This document shows, one piece after another, positions 34,683 through 43,966 of a stretch of 62,914 bases of DNA. A program made the position numbers and the translations under genes. This DNA comes from Planctomycetota bacterium. GTDB taxonomy: Bacteria; Planctomycetota; Phycisphaerae; Phycisphaerales; Phycisphaeraceae. Each line of letters begins with the position of its first letter. Within the stretch, counting starts at the first letter, position 1. Below the pieces are notes generated by a model. The model was not told where the DNA came from and did not search any database. It saw nothing but the letters and a program-made list of their open reading frames with translations. Where the stretch lies: assembly GCA_024279275.1 (NCBI GenBank), contig JAJRRS010000032.1, positions 1 through 62,914 of the forward strand. The letters are read 5' to 3'.

Positions 34683-35270
34683 ATGTTAAAACTCGGCTCG
34701 CCGGCCCCGGATTTTTCGTTGCCTGACACCGAAGGCAACACGGTGTCGCTTGATGATTTTAAGGATGCCAAGGCGTTGCTGGTGATGTTTATCTGTAATC
34801 ACTGCCCGTTTGTCGTGCATGTGGCGGATGAGTTGGCTCGGTTGGGCAATGATTATCAGCCCAGAGGCGTCGCGGTGGTGGCGATCAGTGCAAATGATAT
34901 CGAGACACACCCGACGGACAGCCCGGAAAAGATGAAGCAGGAGAAGGCGTTGCGGGGGTACACGTTTGCTTATCTCTATGACGAGTCACAAGCGGTGGCC
35001 AAGGTGTATACGGCGGCGTGTACGCCGGACTTTTTTCTGTTCGATGCGGGTAAGAAGCTGGTGTACCGGGGGCAGTTGGATGACAGTCGGCCAACGCGGA
35101 TCAGCTCGGGTAACTACGACTCGCAAAAGTCGCCCGCCCATGGCGCGGACCTGAGGGCGGCGTTAGATGCGTTGCTGTCGGGTCAACCTGTGTCAGATAA
35201 ACAGATCCCCGCGATGGGTTGCAATATCAAGTGGAAGTCGGGGAATGAGCCAGACTACTTTGGGGATTAA
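34683..35270 (+). CDS. Thioredoxin-like AhpC/TSA family protein
   Basis: A 195-residue redoxin. Thioredoxin fold start LGSPAPDFSLPDTEGNTVSL, then a CNHC active-site pair (C38, C41) in MFICNHCPFVVHV, the strand GVAVVAISANDIETHP, and CTPDFFLFDAGKKLVYRGQLDDSRP with the cis-proline region. Probably a cytoplasmic thiol-disulfide reductase or peroxiredoxin-like protein. The start has no signal peptide. It follows the repeat after phyH and its 3' end lies 13 bp from the convergent next gene. Confidence 0.9.
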   Translation: MLKLGSPAPDFSLPDTEGNTVSLDDFKDAKALLVMFICNHCPFVVHVADELARLGNDYQPRGVAVVAISANDIETHPTDSPEKMKQEKALRGYTFAYLYDESQAVAKVYTAACTPDFFLFDAGKKLVYRGQLDDSRPTRISSGNYDSQKSPAHGADLRAALDALLSGQPVSDKQIPAMGCNIKWKSGNEPDYFGD

Positions 35271-35283
35271 GAAAAACGACGGG

Positions 35284-36084
35284 CTATAAATCCGCGGCTT
35301 TGTTCTCCCGAGCGAACGTGATCTGTCGGTGCAGCTTTTCGGGCTTGAACACTTTACCTATAGCGGCGGTGTCCGGGTCATTCTTCAGATTTTGGATCAC
35401 ATCCTGAAGTTCCTCAATCGTCGGGTTCAAGGGCACGAGCCGATCGATTATAAATCGGCTGAAGCGGCGTCGGATAAACCGTTTTGAATCCCGTGCGATA
35501 CTGACGATCAGGCATATCGCTGCTACCAGCATGACGCCAGCAGCCAGCCCGGCAGCAACGTCCGGATCAATCCACCCGGCGGGGATCGCGTCAAAGACAA
35601 AAAATACCAGTAGCGGCATCACAATCATCGCCAGCAGCCAGAGCCAGGATTGGCCATCGAAATGAATCCCCTCGGTGCGTTGCATGGCCGGGTAGACGAT
35701 CGATGTAAACGGATGGTAGAGAAGCCCACGCCGATCATCGTCGTTCACCTCGCCGTGTGCGGCCCGTTCACGCAGATCAAGCAGCTTGGCCATACCCTCT
35801 ATCAACTCGGGGTGAGTCTCGTCTGTCAGCGTTTCGACGCTGGCTCGCTTATCCTTACTGATACCGGAATAACGTTCGGGGTTGGTGCCGAATTTGTTTT
35901 TGCAATGCTTACACTGCTTGAGGTGCGCGGCGAGTTCACCGCGTCCCAGGGGGATGTAGTACAAGTGCGAGACCATCCGCACCTCGATCAGACGGCAGGC
36001 CCGCGCGTCGTCACAGATCGGGCAGTAGTCGGCGACCCAGCCAGATTTACGTTCCGTCCGCTTAGTTCCCCAGACTATAAACAT
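35284..36084 (-). CDS. Zinc-ribbon membrane protein, unknown
   Basis: A 266-residue protein. The N-terminus carries two paired-cysteine motifs (DYCPICDDARAC and QCKHCKNKFG), suggesting a zinc ribbon. Two membrane spans lie at about 148-170 and 178-203 (LLAMIVMPLLVFFVFDAI, AAGVMLVAAICLIVSIA). A helical C-terminal tail follows. No family is recognised. It is separated from the upstream pfkA gene on the same strand by 69 bp. Confidence 0.75.
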   Translation of the reverse strand: MFIVWGTKRTERKSGWVADYCPICDDARACRLIEVRMVSHLYYIPLGRGELAAHLKQCKHCKNKFGTNPERYSGISKDKRASVETLTDETHPELIEGMAKLLDLRERAAHGEVNDDDRRGLLYHPFTSIVYPAMQRTEGIHFDGQSWLWLLAMIVMPLLVFFVFDAIPAGWIDPDVAAGLAAGVMLVAAICLIVSIARDSKRFIRRRFSRFIIDRLVPLNPTIEELQDVIQNLKNDPDTAAIGKVFKPEKLHRQITFARENKAADL

Positions 36085-36153
36085 CGATATGCTCCGTGAT
36101 GGTTTATTAGACGTGTGCGCATTGTAGCCAAAGAAATATCGACACAGCGTGGC

Positions 36154-37461
36154 TCAGGCGTGTGCCCAGCGCGGTTGTCCGGTGGCGTCGAGGACGGCGA
36201 ACCACATTTCGCCGTGGGGATCGACGCATTGGCGTTCGCTGACGGCGAGCTTGATGGGGATGTGGCAGAAGCGGCCGTGCCATTTGCCGATGATCATTTC
36301 GGTGCGCCCGGACATGGCGGCGTGGACGGCGTAGGCGGCGAGCCTGAAACACAGGATGCTGTCGACCGGCTCGGCGGGGACGCCTCGGATCATGTAGCTG
36401 GGGTCGATGTATTTCATGGAGATGGGTTTTTTAATTGACTTGAAGTGGTCGATGATGCGGTCGCGGAGCATGGTGCCGACGTCGCCTAGTTTTTTGTTGC
36501 CTGACTTGTCCGTGCCATCGATGCCGCAGTATTTTTGTCCGGAACCCTCGGCGACGACGATGACGGCGTGGCCTCGATCGTCGAGACGCTTTTTCATGTG
36601 TGCCAGCAGGCCGTCGCCGCCATCCAGTGGGAAATCGACTTCGGGTATGAGGACGTAGTTGACGTCGTTGCTGGCCATCGCGGCCCCTGCTGAGATGAAT
36701 CCGCTGTGTCGGCCCATGAGTTTGACCAGGCCGACGCCGCGTCTTGCGCCGCGTGCCTCGTTGTGTGCGCTGGTGACTGCGGCGTGTGCGATGGAGGCGG
36801 CGGTAATCAGGCCGAAGCTCTGCTCGACATACTTGATATCGTTATCGATTGTTTTAGGAAGGCCGATGACGCTGATCGGTGCGCCGCGTTTGCGTGCTTC
36901 CTTGCTGATGTCCAGTGCGCCGCGTAGTGTGCCGTCGCCACCGATGCAGAAGAGGATGTCTACGTTGAGCGACTGGAGATATTCCACCATGACGCCGATG
37001 TCCTGAGGCCCGCGTGACGAGCCGAGCATGGTTCCGCCTTGTTCGTGGATGGACCCGACGACTTTGGGATTGAGTTTGACGGGTTCGTGGCCAAAGGCAG
37101 GTGTGATGCCTTCATAGCCGTAACGGAATCCGAGGATGTCGCGCACGCCGTAGCGGTGCCAGAGCACCATGGTCAGGCCGCGGATGACGTCGTTGAGTCC
37201 GGGGCAGAGTCCGCCACAGGTGACGATGCCGACGGTGGTGTTGGCGGGGTGGAAGAAGAGTTTGGCGTGGGCACCGGCAAGCTCGAAGGCCAGGAGTTCA
37301 TTGGTGTCCCGGTTACGCGGGGGCCAGGTGTCGTCGAACAGCATGTGCTTGAACTGATGGTCGCCCCTGGCTTGGGCGCGCTCGGCGATGAAGTTGGCAA
37401 AGGGTGAATCAAACTTCGGCTGGCCCAGGGTCTCTATACGAAGGTCGTCGGGGGTAATCAT
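36154..37461 (-). CDS. pfkA: ATP-dependent 6-phosphofructokinase (plant-like group)
   Basis: Phosphorylates fructose 6-phosphate in glycolysis. TCGGLCPGLN (81-90) binds nucleotide, GGDGT (174-178) marks ATP use (PPi enzymes carry GGDD), and PKTIDND (202-208) has the catalytic Asp with Lys in place of the Gly typical of the E. coli enzyme. MGRHSGF, the long N-terminal extension of about 70 residues and the 435-residue length place it in the group found in plants, trypanosomes and some bacteria. Regulation unlike E. coli PfkA is likely. Confidence 0.92.
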   Translation of the reverse strand: MITPDDLRIETLGQPKFDSPFANFIAERAQARGDHQFKHMLFDDTWPPRNRDTNELLAFELAGAHAKLFFHPANTTVGIVTCGGLCPGLNDVIRGLTMVLWHRYGVRDILGFRYGYEGITPAFGHEPVKLNPKVVGSIHEQGGTMLGSSRGPQDIGVMVEYLQSLNVDILFCIGGDGTLRGALDISKEARKRGAPISVIGLPKTIDNDIKYVEQSFGLITAASIAHAAVTSAHNEARGARRGVGLVKLMGRHSGFISAGAAMASNDVNYVLIPEVDFPLDGGDGLLAHMKKRLDDRGHAVIVVAEGSGQKYCGIDGTDKSGNKKLGDVGTMLRDRIIDHFKSIKKPISMKYIDPSYMIRGVPAEPVDSILCFRLAAYAVHAAMSGRTEMIIGKWHGRFCHIPIKLAVSERQCVDPHGEMWFAVLDATGQPRWAHA

Positions 37462-37548
37462 GATACCGGACAGTGTAATTTGATTAATGCCGTTCGTGAA
37501 TCGCGGTTCCCGGGCGTGCCCAGGGTGTGAACTATATAGTGGGTATTA

Positions 37549-38314
37549 ATGGATACGACTCAGATTATTTTGGTCAGCGTTGCATTGGTATCAGCCTGTG
37601 CCCTGCAGGGAGCGGTGGGATTTGGTGCGGGGCTGTTTGCGATCCCTTTGATGGTGTGGGCGGGGGTGGATCTGCCATCGGCAATCATGATCACGATGGG
37701 GGGGGATCGTGGTGCAAACGGGGTGGAATATTTACCGGTACCGCGGCCATGTAGGTGTGCGTGAGGTGCTACCTCTTTTTACTTTGCGGATATTAACGAT
37801 GCCGGTGGGTGTGTTGCTGCTGGGCCTGTTGGTAACACAGGGGCAGGCCCGGGTTAAACAGGTGGTAGGGCTGATGTTGCTGATCGTGCTGGGAGTGCAG
37901 TGGCTATTAAAAGTTCAACCCAGGGAGCGGGTGGGTTTGGGGTGGACGGTGCTGGCGGGGAGTTGCAGCGGATTGACTGCGGGGCTGGTGGGGATGGGCG
38001 GGCCGCCGGTGGTGTTGTGGGTGATGGCGCACGACTGGTCGAGTAAAAAGTCACGTTCGTTCCTGTGGCTGACGTATCTGATGTTGATCCCGTTTAACCT
38101 GGCGGTGCTGATATACAAGTTTGGTGACAAGATGTGGGGTCCGTTGTTGTTGGGTTTGTGCCTGGCTCCCTTGGTAGTGGCGGGTTCGGAGGCGGGGATG
38201 CGGGTGGGTGCGTTGATGTCTCGGCAACGATTGCGGGTGGCCGCTTTTGTTCTGCTGTTACTGCTGGCTCTGGGGTCGTTGCTGGGGCCGATGCTGGGTG
38301 GTTCGGGGAATTAG
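37549..38314 (+). pseudogene. TauE/SafE-type exporter, frameshifted at a G8 run
   Basis: Two frames together make one TauE/SafE (sulfite exporter, DUF81) protein of about 250 residues. The first part (37549-37705) gives SACALQGAVGFGAGLFAIPLMVWAG, the family start. The second (from 37706 in the next frame) gives VVQTGWNIYRYRGHVG...LVGMGGPPVVLWVMAHDW, a repeated family motif. The shift lies at eight Gs (37698-37705); removing one G joins the frames as MGGIVVQTGWN. It may be a real frameshift, a phase-variable tract or a sequencing error. Confidence 0.8.
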
Positions 38315-38393
38315 GGGATACAGGGCTGCACAAAGGCTGTTGTAAACGTACAATCCGGGTGTTACCCAAGTTCTAAGAAAGTCCGCCATCAGC

Positions 38394-40343
38394 ATGGCCA
38401 AAGCAAATCCCCGTTCGACAGGCAAGAAGACCCCGGCCAAAGCGGCCAAACGACCTCGTAAGACAACGAAGGTCGTGGCTTCGCCTGTAAAAAAATCCCG
38501 TTCGACGGACATCCCCACCCAGACAGTTATGCCGGCCAAGCCCTCGGCTGTGGCGGCGCGTCGTGTGGAGCCGTTGTTGATGGAGATCGCGTGGGAGGTG
38601 TGCAACCAGGTCGGGGGGATTTATACGGTATTGCGATCGAAGGTGCCGAGCATGGTGAGCCGGTGGGGCAGCCGGTACTGCCTGGTCGGGCCTTACAACC
38701 CTAATACGGCGGAGGTTGAGTTTGAGCCTGCGCCACTGGTCGGCGCGGTGGGTCAGGCGGTCAAGCGGCTGCAAGACATGGGCTACGTCGCGCACTACGG
38801 GCGTTGGCTGGTCAGCGGTCGGCCGCACGTCGTGCTATTAGATACCTCGTCGGTCGGCGGGGTGGTCAACGAGGTCAAGCACCGCATCTGGGCGGACCAC
38901 GGCATCCCATCAAGCAACCAACAGGATGTCAATGACGCGGTGGCGTTTGGGGAGATGTGCCGGGCACTGCTGACGATGCTCAGCCAAAAGGAATCGCAGC
39001 GGCGGCAACTGGTGGCCCACTTCCACGAATGGCAGGCGGGGTTGGCGATCCCGATGCTGCGTAAAGAGAACTGGCCCGGCTCGCTGGTGTTCACGACCCA
39101 CGCGACATTGATCGGGCGATACCTGGCGACGAGTAATTCATCGTTCTACGACCACCTGCCATTTCTCAATGGCGATCTGGAGGCGAAAAACTTCAACGTC
39201 CAGTCTCAGCACATGATCGAGAAGGCGGCGGCGCACGGGTCGCATGTGTTCACAACCGTCTCGGATGTCACCGCTGCGGAATGCACACACCTGCTTGGGC
39301 GGACGCCCGACATGCTGTTGCCCAACGGGCTGAACATCCGGCGATTCACCGCGACCCACGAGTTCCAGACGCTGCACGAAACTTATAAACAACGGCTGCA
39401 CGAATTCACGATCGGGCACTTTTTCCCCAGCTACAGCTTCGATCTGGACAACACGCTGTACATGTTCACCTCCGGGCGATACGAGTATCTGAACAAGGGG
39501 ATGGATGTCACGATCGAGGCGTTGGCGCGGCTGAATCATCGGCTTAAAGAGACGGCCAGCCCGGTCACGGTGGTGTTCTTCATCATTACCAAGGCCCCGT
39601 TCAAGAGCATCAACGTCAAGGCGTTGCAGACCCGGGCGATGCTCAACGAGTTTAGAACCGTTGCGGACGCGATCAAGCAGGACGTAGGCGACCGCCTGTT
39701 CCGCTCGGTGGCTTCGGGGGTGATCCCCGACTTGAATTCGCTGATGGATGACTACTGGCGGCTGCGCTTACGCCGGGCGATCCACGCCTGGAAGAGCAAG
39801 TCCCCGCCATCTATCGTTACCCACGACCTGATCGATGATGCATCGGACCCGGTGCTGAATCAGTTGCGTAACTGCCAGTTATTTAACCTCGAAAGCGACC
39901 CGGTTAAAGTTGTCTTTCACCCGGATTTTGTTCAAGCGACCAGCCCGTTATTTGGGATGGAGTACGACCAATTCGTTCGCGGTTGTCATCTGGGCGTGTT
40001 CCCCAGTTATTACGAGCCTTGGGGCTACACCCCGTTGGAGTCGATCGCGTTGGGTGTCCCGGCGGTGACAAGCGACTTGTCTGGGTTCGGGTCATACCTC
40101 AAGCAGCTCATGCCAGACCACGCATCCAAAGGGATCTACGTCGTGCCCCGCCGACACAGCGACTTCAACCACTCCGCCGAGGAGTTAACCGATCGGCTGT
40201 TCCGGTTCGCGTCTCTGAGTCGGCGTGACCGGGTCGTGTTGCGCAACTCCGTTGAATCTTTCAGCGATCACTTCGATTGGCACAACCTGGGCCGACGCTA
40301 TCACGAGACCCACGACATGGCGCTGGACCGGGTGATCGGGTAA
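38394..40343 (+). CDS. Eukaryote-type glycogen synthase (GT3)
   Basis: A 649-residue UDP-glucose-dependent glycogen synthase of family GT3, like yeast/animal GYS, unlike the bacterial GlgA (GT5). The family start is LLMEIAWEVCNQVGGIYTVL (61-80), followed by AHFHEWQAGLAIPML, FTTHATLIGRYL and the active-site region FPSYYEPWGYTPLESIALGVP with the conserved glutamates. The first 60 residues form a Lys/Arg/Ala/Pro-rich tail (GKKTPAKAAKRPRKTT) that resembles histone-H1-like tails. Makes storage glycogen; the ParA-CBM48 gene in the same window may act on the product. Confidence 0.94.
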   Translation: MAKANPRSTGKKTPAKAAKRPRKTTKVVASPVKKSRSTDIPTQTVMPAKPSAVAARRVEPLLMEIAWEVCNQVGGIYTVLRSKVPSMVSRWGSRYCLVGPYNPNTAEVEFEPAPLVGAVGQAVKRLQDMGYVAHYGRWLVSGRPHVVLLDTSSVGGVVNEVKHRIWADHGIPSSNQQDVNDAVAFGEMCRALLTMLSQKESQRRQLVAHFHEWQAGLAIPMLRKENWPGSLVFTTHATLIGRYLATSNSSFYDHLPFLNGDLEAKNFNVQSQHMIEKAAAHGSHVFTTVSDVTAAECTHLLGRTPDMLLPNGLNIRRFTATHEFQTLHETYKQRLHEFTIGHFFPSYSFDLDNTLYMFTSGRYEYLNKGMDVTIEALARLNHRLKETASPVTVVFFIITKAPFKSINVKALQTRAMLNEFRTVADAIKQDVGDRLFRSVASGVIPDLNSLMDDYWRLRLRRAIHAWKSKSPPSIVTHDLIDDASDPVLNQLRNCQLFNLESDPVKVVFHPDFVQATSPLFGMEYDQFVRGCHLGVFPSYYEPWGYTPLESIALGVPAVTSDLSGFGSYLKQLMPDHASKGIYVVPRRHSDFNHSAEELTDRLFRFASLSRRDRVVLRNSVESFSDHFDWHNLGRRYHETHDMALDRVIG

Positions 40344-40618
40344 GCCGTAAATATTCTCATTTTATACGTCTACCACAGCTTCAATAGGTGTTTTTTCAGG
40401 CTTCTAGGCTTCCTAAGACCTTGTCCTAATTTTTATTACCACTACATTTACGTTGTATATAAATACAGTCGATGTTAGGGGTGTTCAGGAGCTGGCGGTT
40501 TGTCTGTTCGGGGTGTGGGGTGTAAATGCACCAGACAGACTTAAACGACTGACACGGCCTCTCAATTTGTGCCGGGAGTTGTGCGTCGTTTCCGCCTTAC
40601 TAATTGGGTGGGAACGTT

Positions 40619-41032
40619 ATGCCACAGCCACGATCAAACGATCCGCTGCGCCGCGCGATCCGCAAGCTTGTTGTCGGCTTAGAAAAGCGAGAACAGGTAC
40701 GCCGGGAGCGACGCCGCTACAACCGACAACCTCTGGACGTTAAGGTTCATCTGTGTATACAGGTGGGTGCCGAGCAATTCCAAACCCTTTGCGAGGCCTG
40801 GGCTATCGACCTGTCGATCGGGGGGATCAGTTGCCTGACCGAGCAATCCATCGATTCCGAGAGTTCTCTGTTCATCAACTTTCAAGAGGTGCTCGGGCAC
40901 GCGTGCTACATCCCGATTTCTGTTCGGCGGTGCCATACACTCATCGGCAACATCTATCAGATCCATGGCCGGTTTGTGTACGAGAATGACTCCGACCCGG
41001 GCGAGTCGAACGATCAAGCTCAGGTGGCGTGA
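40619..41032 (+). CDS. PilZ domain c-di-GMP-binding protein
   Basis: A 137-residue protein. A basic helix (RRAIRKLVVGLEKREQVRRERR) leads into the PilZ motif RRRYNR (the RxxxR c-di-GMP site), and AIDLSIGGISCL supplies the (D/N)xSxxG motif. The ending is acidic. ATG 40619 has GTGGGA upstream; the first codons of the open frame before it are not used. Stand-alone PilZ proteins relay c-di-GMP level to motility, exopolysaccharide or other outputs. It lies 275 bp after glycogen synthase. Confidence 0.88.
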   Translation: MPQPRSNDPLRRAIRKLVVGLEKREQVRRERRRYNRQPLDVKVHLCIQVGAEQFQTLCEAWAIDLSIGGISCLTEQSIDSESSLFINFQEVLGHACYIPISVRRCHTLIGNIYQIHGRFVYENDSDPGESNDQAQVA

Positions 41033-41101
41033 TACTCAACGGTAAACGGCTTGTGCGATGTTGTTGGTTATGGTTTATGTTGACACGTCCACCTGCGCGA
41101 A

Positions 41102-42331
41102 TCATTCATCGGTAGATAGCGATCGTATCAACTCTTCCATTTCTGAAGTCAGGCGGGTATCCCGTCGGTCCATCACGGTATGGAGCGTCGCGATAAATTT
41201 TTCGATGTCGTAGGGCTGTCGCCCCGCGTCGGTATAGAACCCTAAAGCGGTCGCGATTTTTGGTGCCCACCCGGCGACCGCGATCATGCAGCCGGGGTGG
41301 ATGACTGTTCCGGTAGACATGCGTGTGCCGATGGCGGTGCGTACATAGTCGCCGATGATCGCGCCCTGGAATATTCGGCCGGTGTCTTGGGCGGGTGTGT
41401 CATGGTCGAGCTGAACGCGGACGGGGTTGTAGGTATTTTTAAGGTTTGAGACGTTGGTGTCGGCCCCGAGGTTGACCCAGGACCCGACAAGGCTGTCGCC
41501 GAGGTAGCCGGCGTGTGCTTTGTTGGTGTGGCTGTGGATGATACTGCCCGCCACTTCCCCGCCGATCTTGCAACTCGGGCCGATCACGGTGTTTCGGCGG
41601 ATGCTGGTGTGGGAGACGAGCACGGAATCCTGGCCGATGAAGCAGGGGCCTTGAAGCACGGTTAATGGGTTGATGACTGCGCCGGGTTCGATGACGACCG
41701 GGCCATACTCCGCATCGATGACGGTCGAGGGCATGATCCGTGCGTTTTTGCCGACGCGGATCGGGTGATCGCCGAACGTCGTGACGCCGGGGTGGTCGCC
41801 GGGCTGGAACATCGGCGTGTCACTGGCTAAGAGATCGGCGAGCAGGTTGGCGGGCAATTCATCGAGCAGGTGCCAGGGCCTTTGGATCAGAGCACGCTTA
41901 CGGATGCGGACCGTGCGCGTCTTATCTGCCAAGGTGAGAAACCCGCTATTAATAAACGCATCGGCGTCGTGGCTATTCAGACATACGGCAACAACCTGGC
42001 CGTCGCTCTGCACCACCGCCTGATCTAACTGCAGGTCACGAATCTCGTTAAAAAACCTGACGCCGCACCAGCGCCCGTTGACCAGCAGAAACCCGCCGTC
42101 TGCGATGGTATTGGGGTTGGGGTTGACCTGTGCCCCGGGATGCCGTTGGCTGACAACCCCGGACAGTCGTTGGGGGACGCTAAGAATACTTGCCGGCCTG
42201 TCTAAGACTTTCTCGATACGGGTCCGCGTCAGAAGGGCACCACTGCGGACCTCAAAAATAGCTCGCAGGCTAGCCACCGGGCCAAACCGGCCTTGCCCGT
42301 CGTCGTAAATGATGAGTGTAGGTGTGGTCAT
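41102..42331 (-). CDS. GlmU-like sugar nucleotidyltransferase/acyltransferase
   Basis: A 409-residue two-part protein. The N-terminal ~190 residues resemble a degraded nucleotidyltransferase (LIIYDDGQGRFGPVASLRAIFEVRSGALLTRTRIE); the typical G-x-G-T-R-M signature of GlmU is not seen. The C-terminal part (about 200-350) is a left-handed beta helix of hexapeptide repeats (VIEPGAVINPLTVLQGPCFIG, HTSIRRNTVIGPSCKIGG) ending in a helix bundle. ATG 42331 has AGGA upstream. Members of this group belong to planctomycete/bacteroidete nucleotide-sugar proteins; substrate unknown. Divergent from dnaA. Confidence 0.8.
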   Translation of the reverse strand: MTTPTLIIYDDGQGRFGPVASLRAIFEVRSGALLTRTRIEKVLDRPASILSVPQRLSGVVSQRHPGAQVNPNPNTIADGGFLLVNGRWCGVRFFNEIRDLQLDQAVVQSDGQVVAVCLNSHDADAFINSGFLTLADKTRTVRIRKRALIQRPWHLLDELPANLLADLLASDTPMFQPGDHPGVTTFGDHPIRVGKNARIMPSTVIDAEYGPVVIEPGAVINPLTVLQGPCFIGQDSVLVSHTSIRRNTVIGPSCKIGGEVAGSIIHSHTNKAHAGYLGDSLVGSWVNLGADTNVSNLKNTYNPVRVQLDHDTPAQDTGRIFQGAIIGDYVRTAIGTRMSTGTVIHPGCMIAVAGWAPKIATALGFYTDAGRQPYDIEKFIATLHTVMDRRDTRLTSEMEELIRSLSTDE

Positions 42332-42444
42332 AGCAATCCTGCCCGATGATATCCATCGGCGGACGGGGTTGGTGTGCTTAACTTCATTCACCAAACAGCA
42401 CATTCATCGTTGACAGAACAGCCGTCGTTCCTTAATCTGGAGTT

Positions 42445-42453
42445 TGTGGATAA
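42445..42453 (-). promoter_or_regulatory. Perfect DnaA box upstream of dnaA
   Basis: TGTGGATAA is the reverse complement of the consensus TTATCCACA, 107 bp before the dnaA start. A weaker GTTGGATAA follows at 42456-42464. Suggests autoregulation of dnaA or part of the origin. Confidence 0.75.
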
Positions 42454-42559
42454 CCGTTGGATAAAAGTGATCCGACATGACTTCCCGGTGGGCGTCCCGA
42501 GCAAACCTTTCCGCACATGGCTTGGGCGGTCGTTGGCGAGATAAGATTAGTTTTACAAA

Positions 42560-43966
42560 ATGCCGAACATTGATCCCGCGCTATGGCGCGACATGATGGC
42601 GTACCTGCGCAAACGGCACAGCTCGATCTGCCGACAGTGGTTCGAGGAGCTGGAACCGGTTGACCTCAAAGGGGGTTTGCTGCGCGTGGCGACAAGCAAC
42701 GGCGTGCAGGAGAAATACCTGCAAAGCAAGTGCTTGGATCAGTTTAATGAGGCTGCTCAGAGCGTGACCGGTGCCTTGATCGGCATCCGGTTCATCACCG
42801 GGAGTTCTGTGGTCAGCAAGTCCAAGGGGCGCGAGGCCAAACTTCAGCCGGAGGTGACGATCACCGCCACGGTCCCGCCTCATCCCAGACGTAACGCATC
42901 CTCGTCGGACTTTGAGGCCGACCAGATGGTGCTGATCCCGGACAACAGCTTCGAGAACTTCGTCCCGGGGCCTAACAATCAGCTCGCCTACGCCGCCAGC
43001 ATTGCTGTCGCGAATCAACCGGGCACCACATACAACCCGTTATTCATCCACGGCGGGGTCGGGCTGGGCAAGACCCACCTGCTCCAGGCGATCTGCCAGA
43101 GCATCCTCAACAACAAGCCTGAAACCGAGATCCTCTACGTCTCCTGCGATGCCTACATGAACCAGTTCATCCGCTGCGTGCAGTCCGGGCAGATGAGTGA
43201 GTTCCGTGACCGCTACCGGCATGTGGACGTGCTGGTTATTGATGACATCCACTTCCTGGCGAAGCGTGACCGCACCCAGGAGGAGTTTTTCCACACGTTT
43301 AACGACCTTTATCAGTCCAACCGCCAGATCGTGTTGTCCTCTGACGCCGCCCCCAGCGAGATCGGCGACCTGGAAGATCGGCTGATCAGCCGGTTCCAGT
43401 GGGGCCTGACCGCTGAGGTGACGAAGCCGGGATACGAAACCCGCGTGGCGATCCTCAAGGCCAAGAGCGAGTTGCGTTCGATGGAGGTTCCCGATGATGT
43501 GATTGCTTACCTGGCGACCAAGATCGACTCCAACGCCCGGGAACTGGAGGGCGCGATTGTCACTATTCAAGGCCACGCCGACCTGCGGGGCCGATCCATC
43601 GATATGAAGCTGGTCCAGGAGGCCATGCGCGAACCAGTCGCCGGGTCCAAGCACAGCCAAGTCACACTTCAACACATCATCGATGCGGTCACCGAGTACT
43701 TCGGCGTCAAGCTCAGCGACCTGCAATCACGACGGCGTCATAAGTCCGTCACCGAGCCACGCCAGGTCTGCATGTGGCTGGCACGCAAACGCACCCGGTT
43801 CAGCCTCGAAGAGATCGGCGGGTACTTCGGCGGACGGGACCACACCACCGTCATGCACTCGATCCGCACCGTGGATGCCAAATCCAAAAAAGACCCCAAC
43901 TTCGCTAAGCAGGTCCAACACCTCGACGAACAGATCAGCCAGGACACCGGTGCCCCCGTCAGGTGA
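42560..43966 (+). CDS. dnaA: Chromosomal replication initiator DnaA
   Basis: Binds DnaA boxes and opens oriC. Domain I (1-80), a short linker, AAA+ domain III with Walker A GGVGLGKTH (165-173) and Walker B LVIDDIHFL (225-233), and the DNA-binding domain IV ending with RRRHKSVTEPRQVCMWLAR and GGYFGGRDHTTVMHSI, the DnaA signature. Length 468 is normal. ATG 42560 gives the usual start. The 228-bp gap upstream holds a perfect DnaA box, and more boxes lie downstream. Confidence 0.98.
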   Translation: MPNIDPALWRDMMAYLRKRHSSICRQWFEELEPVDLKGGLLRVATSNGVQEKYLQSKCLDQFNEAAQSVTGALIGIRFITGSSVVSKSKGREAKLQPEVTITATVPPHPRRNASSSDFEADQMVLIPDNSFENFVPGPNNQLAYAASIAVANQPGTTYNPLFIHGGVGLGKTHLLQAICQSILNNKPETEILYVSCDAYMNQFIRCVQSGQMSEFRDRYRHVDVLVIDDIHFLAKRDRTQEEFFHTFNDLYQSNRQIVLSSDAAPSEIGDLEDRLISRFQWGLTAEVTKPGYETRVAILKAKSELRSMEVPDDVIAYLATKIDSNARELEGAIVTIQGHADLRGRSIDMKLVQEAMREPVAGSKHSQVTLQHIIDAVTEYFGVKLSDLQSRRRHKSVTEPRQVCMWLARKRTRFSLEEIGGYFGGRDHTTVMHSIRTVDAKSKKDPNFAKQVQHLDEQISQDTGAPVR

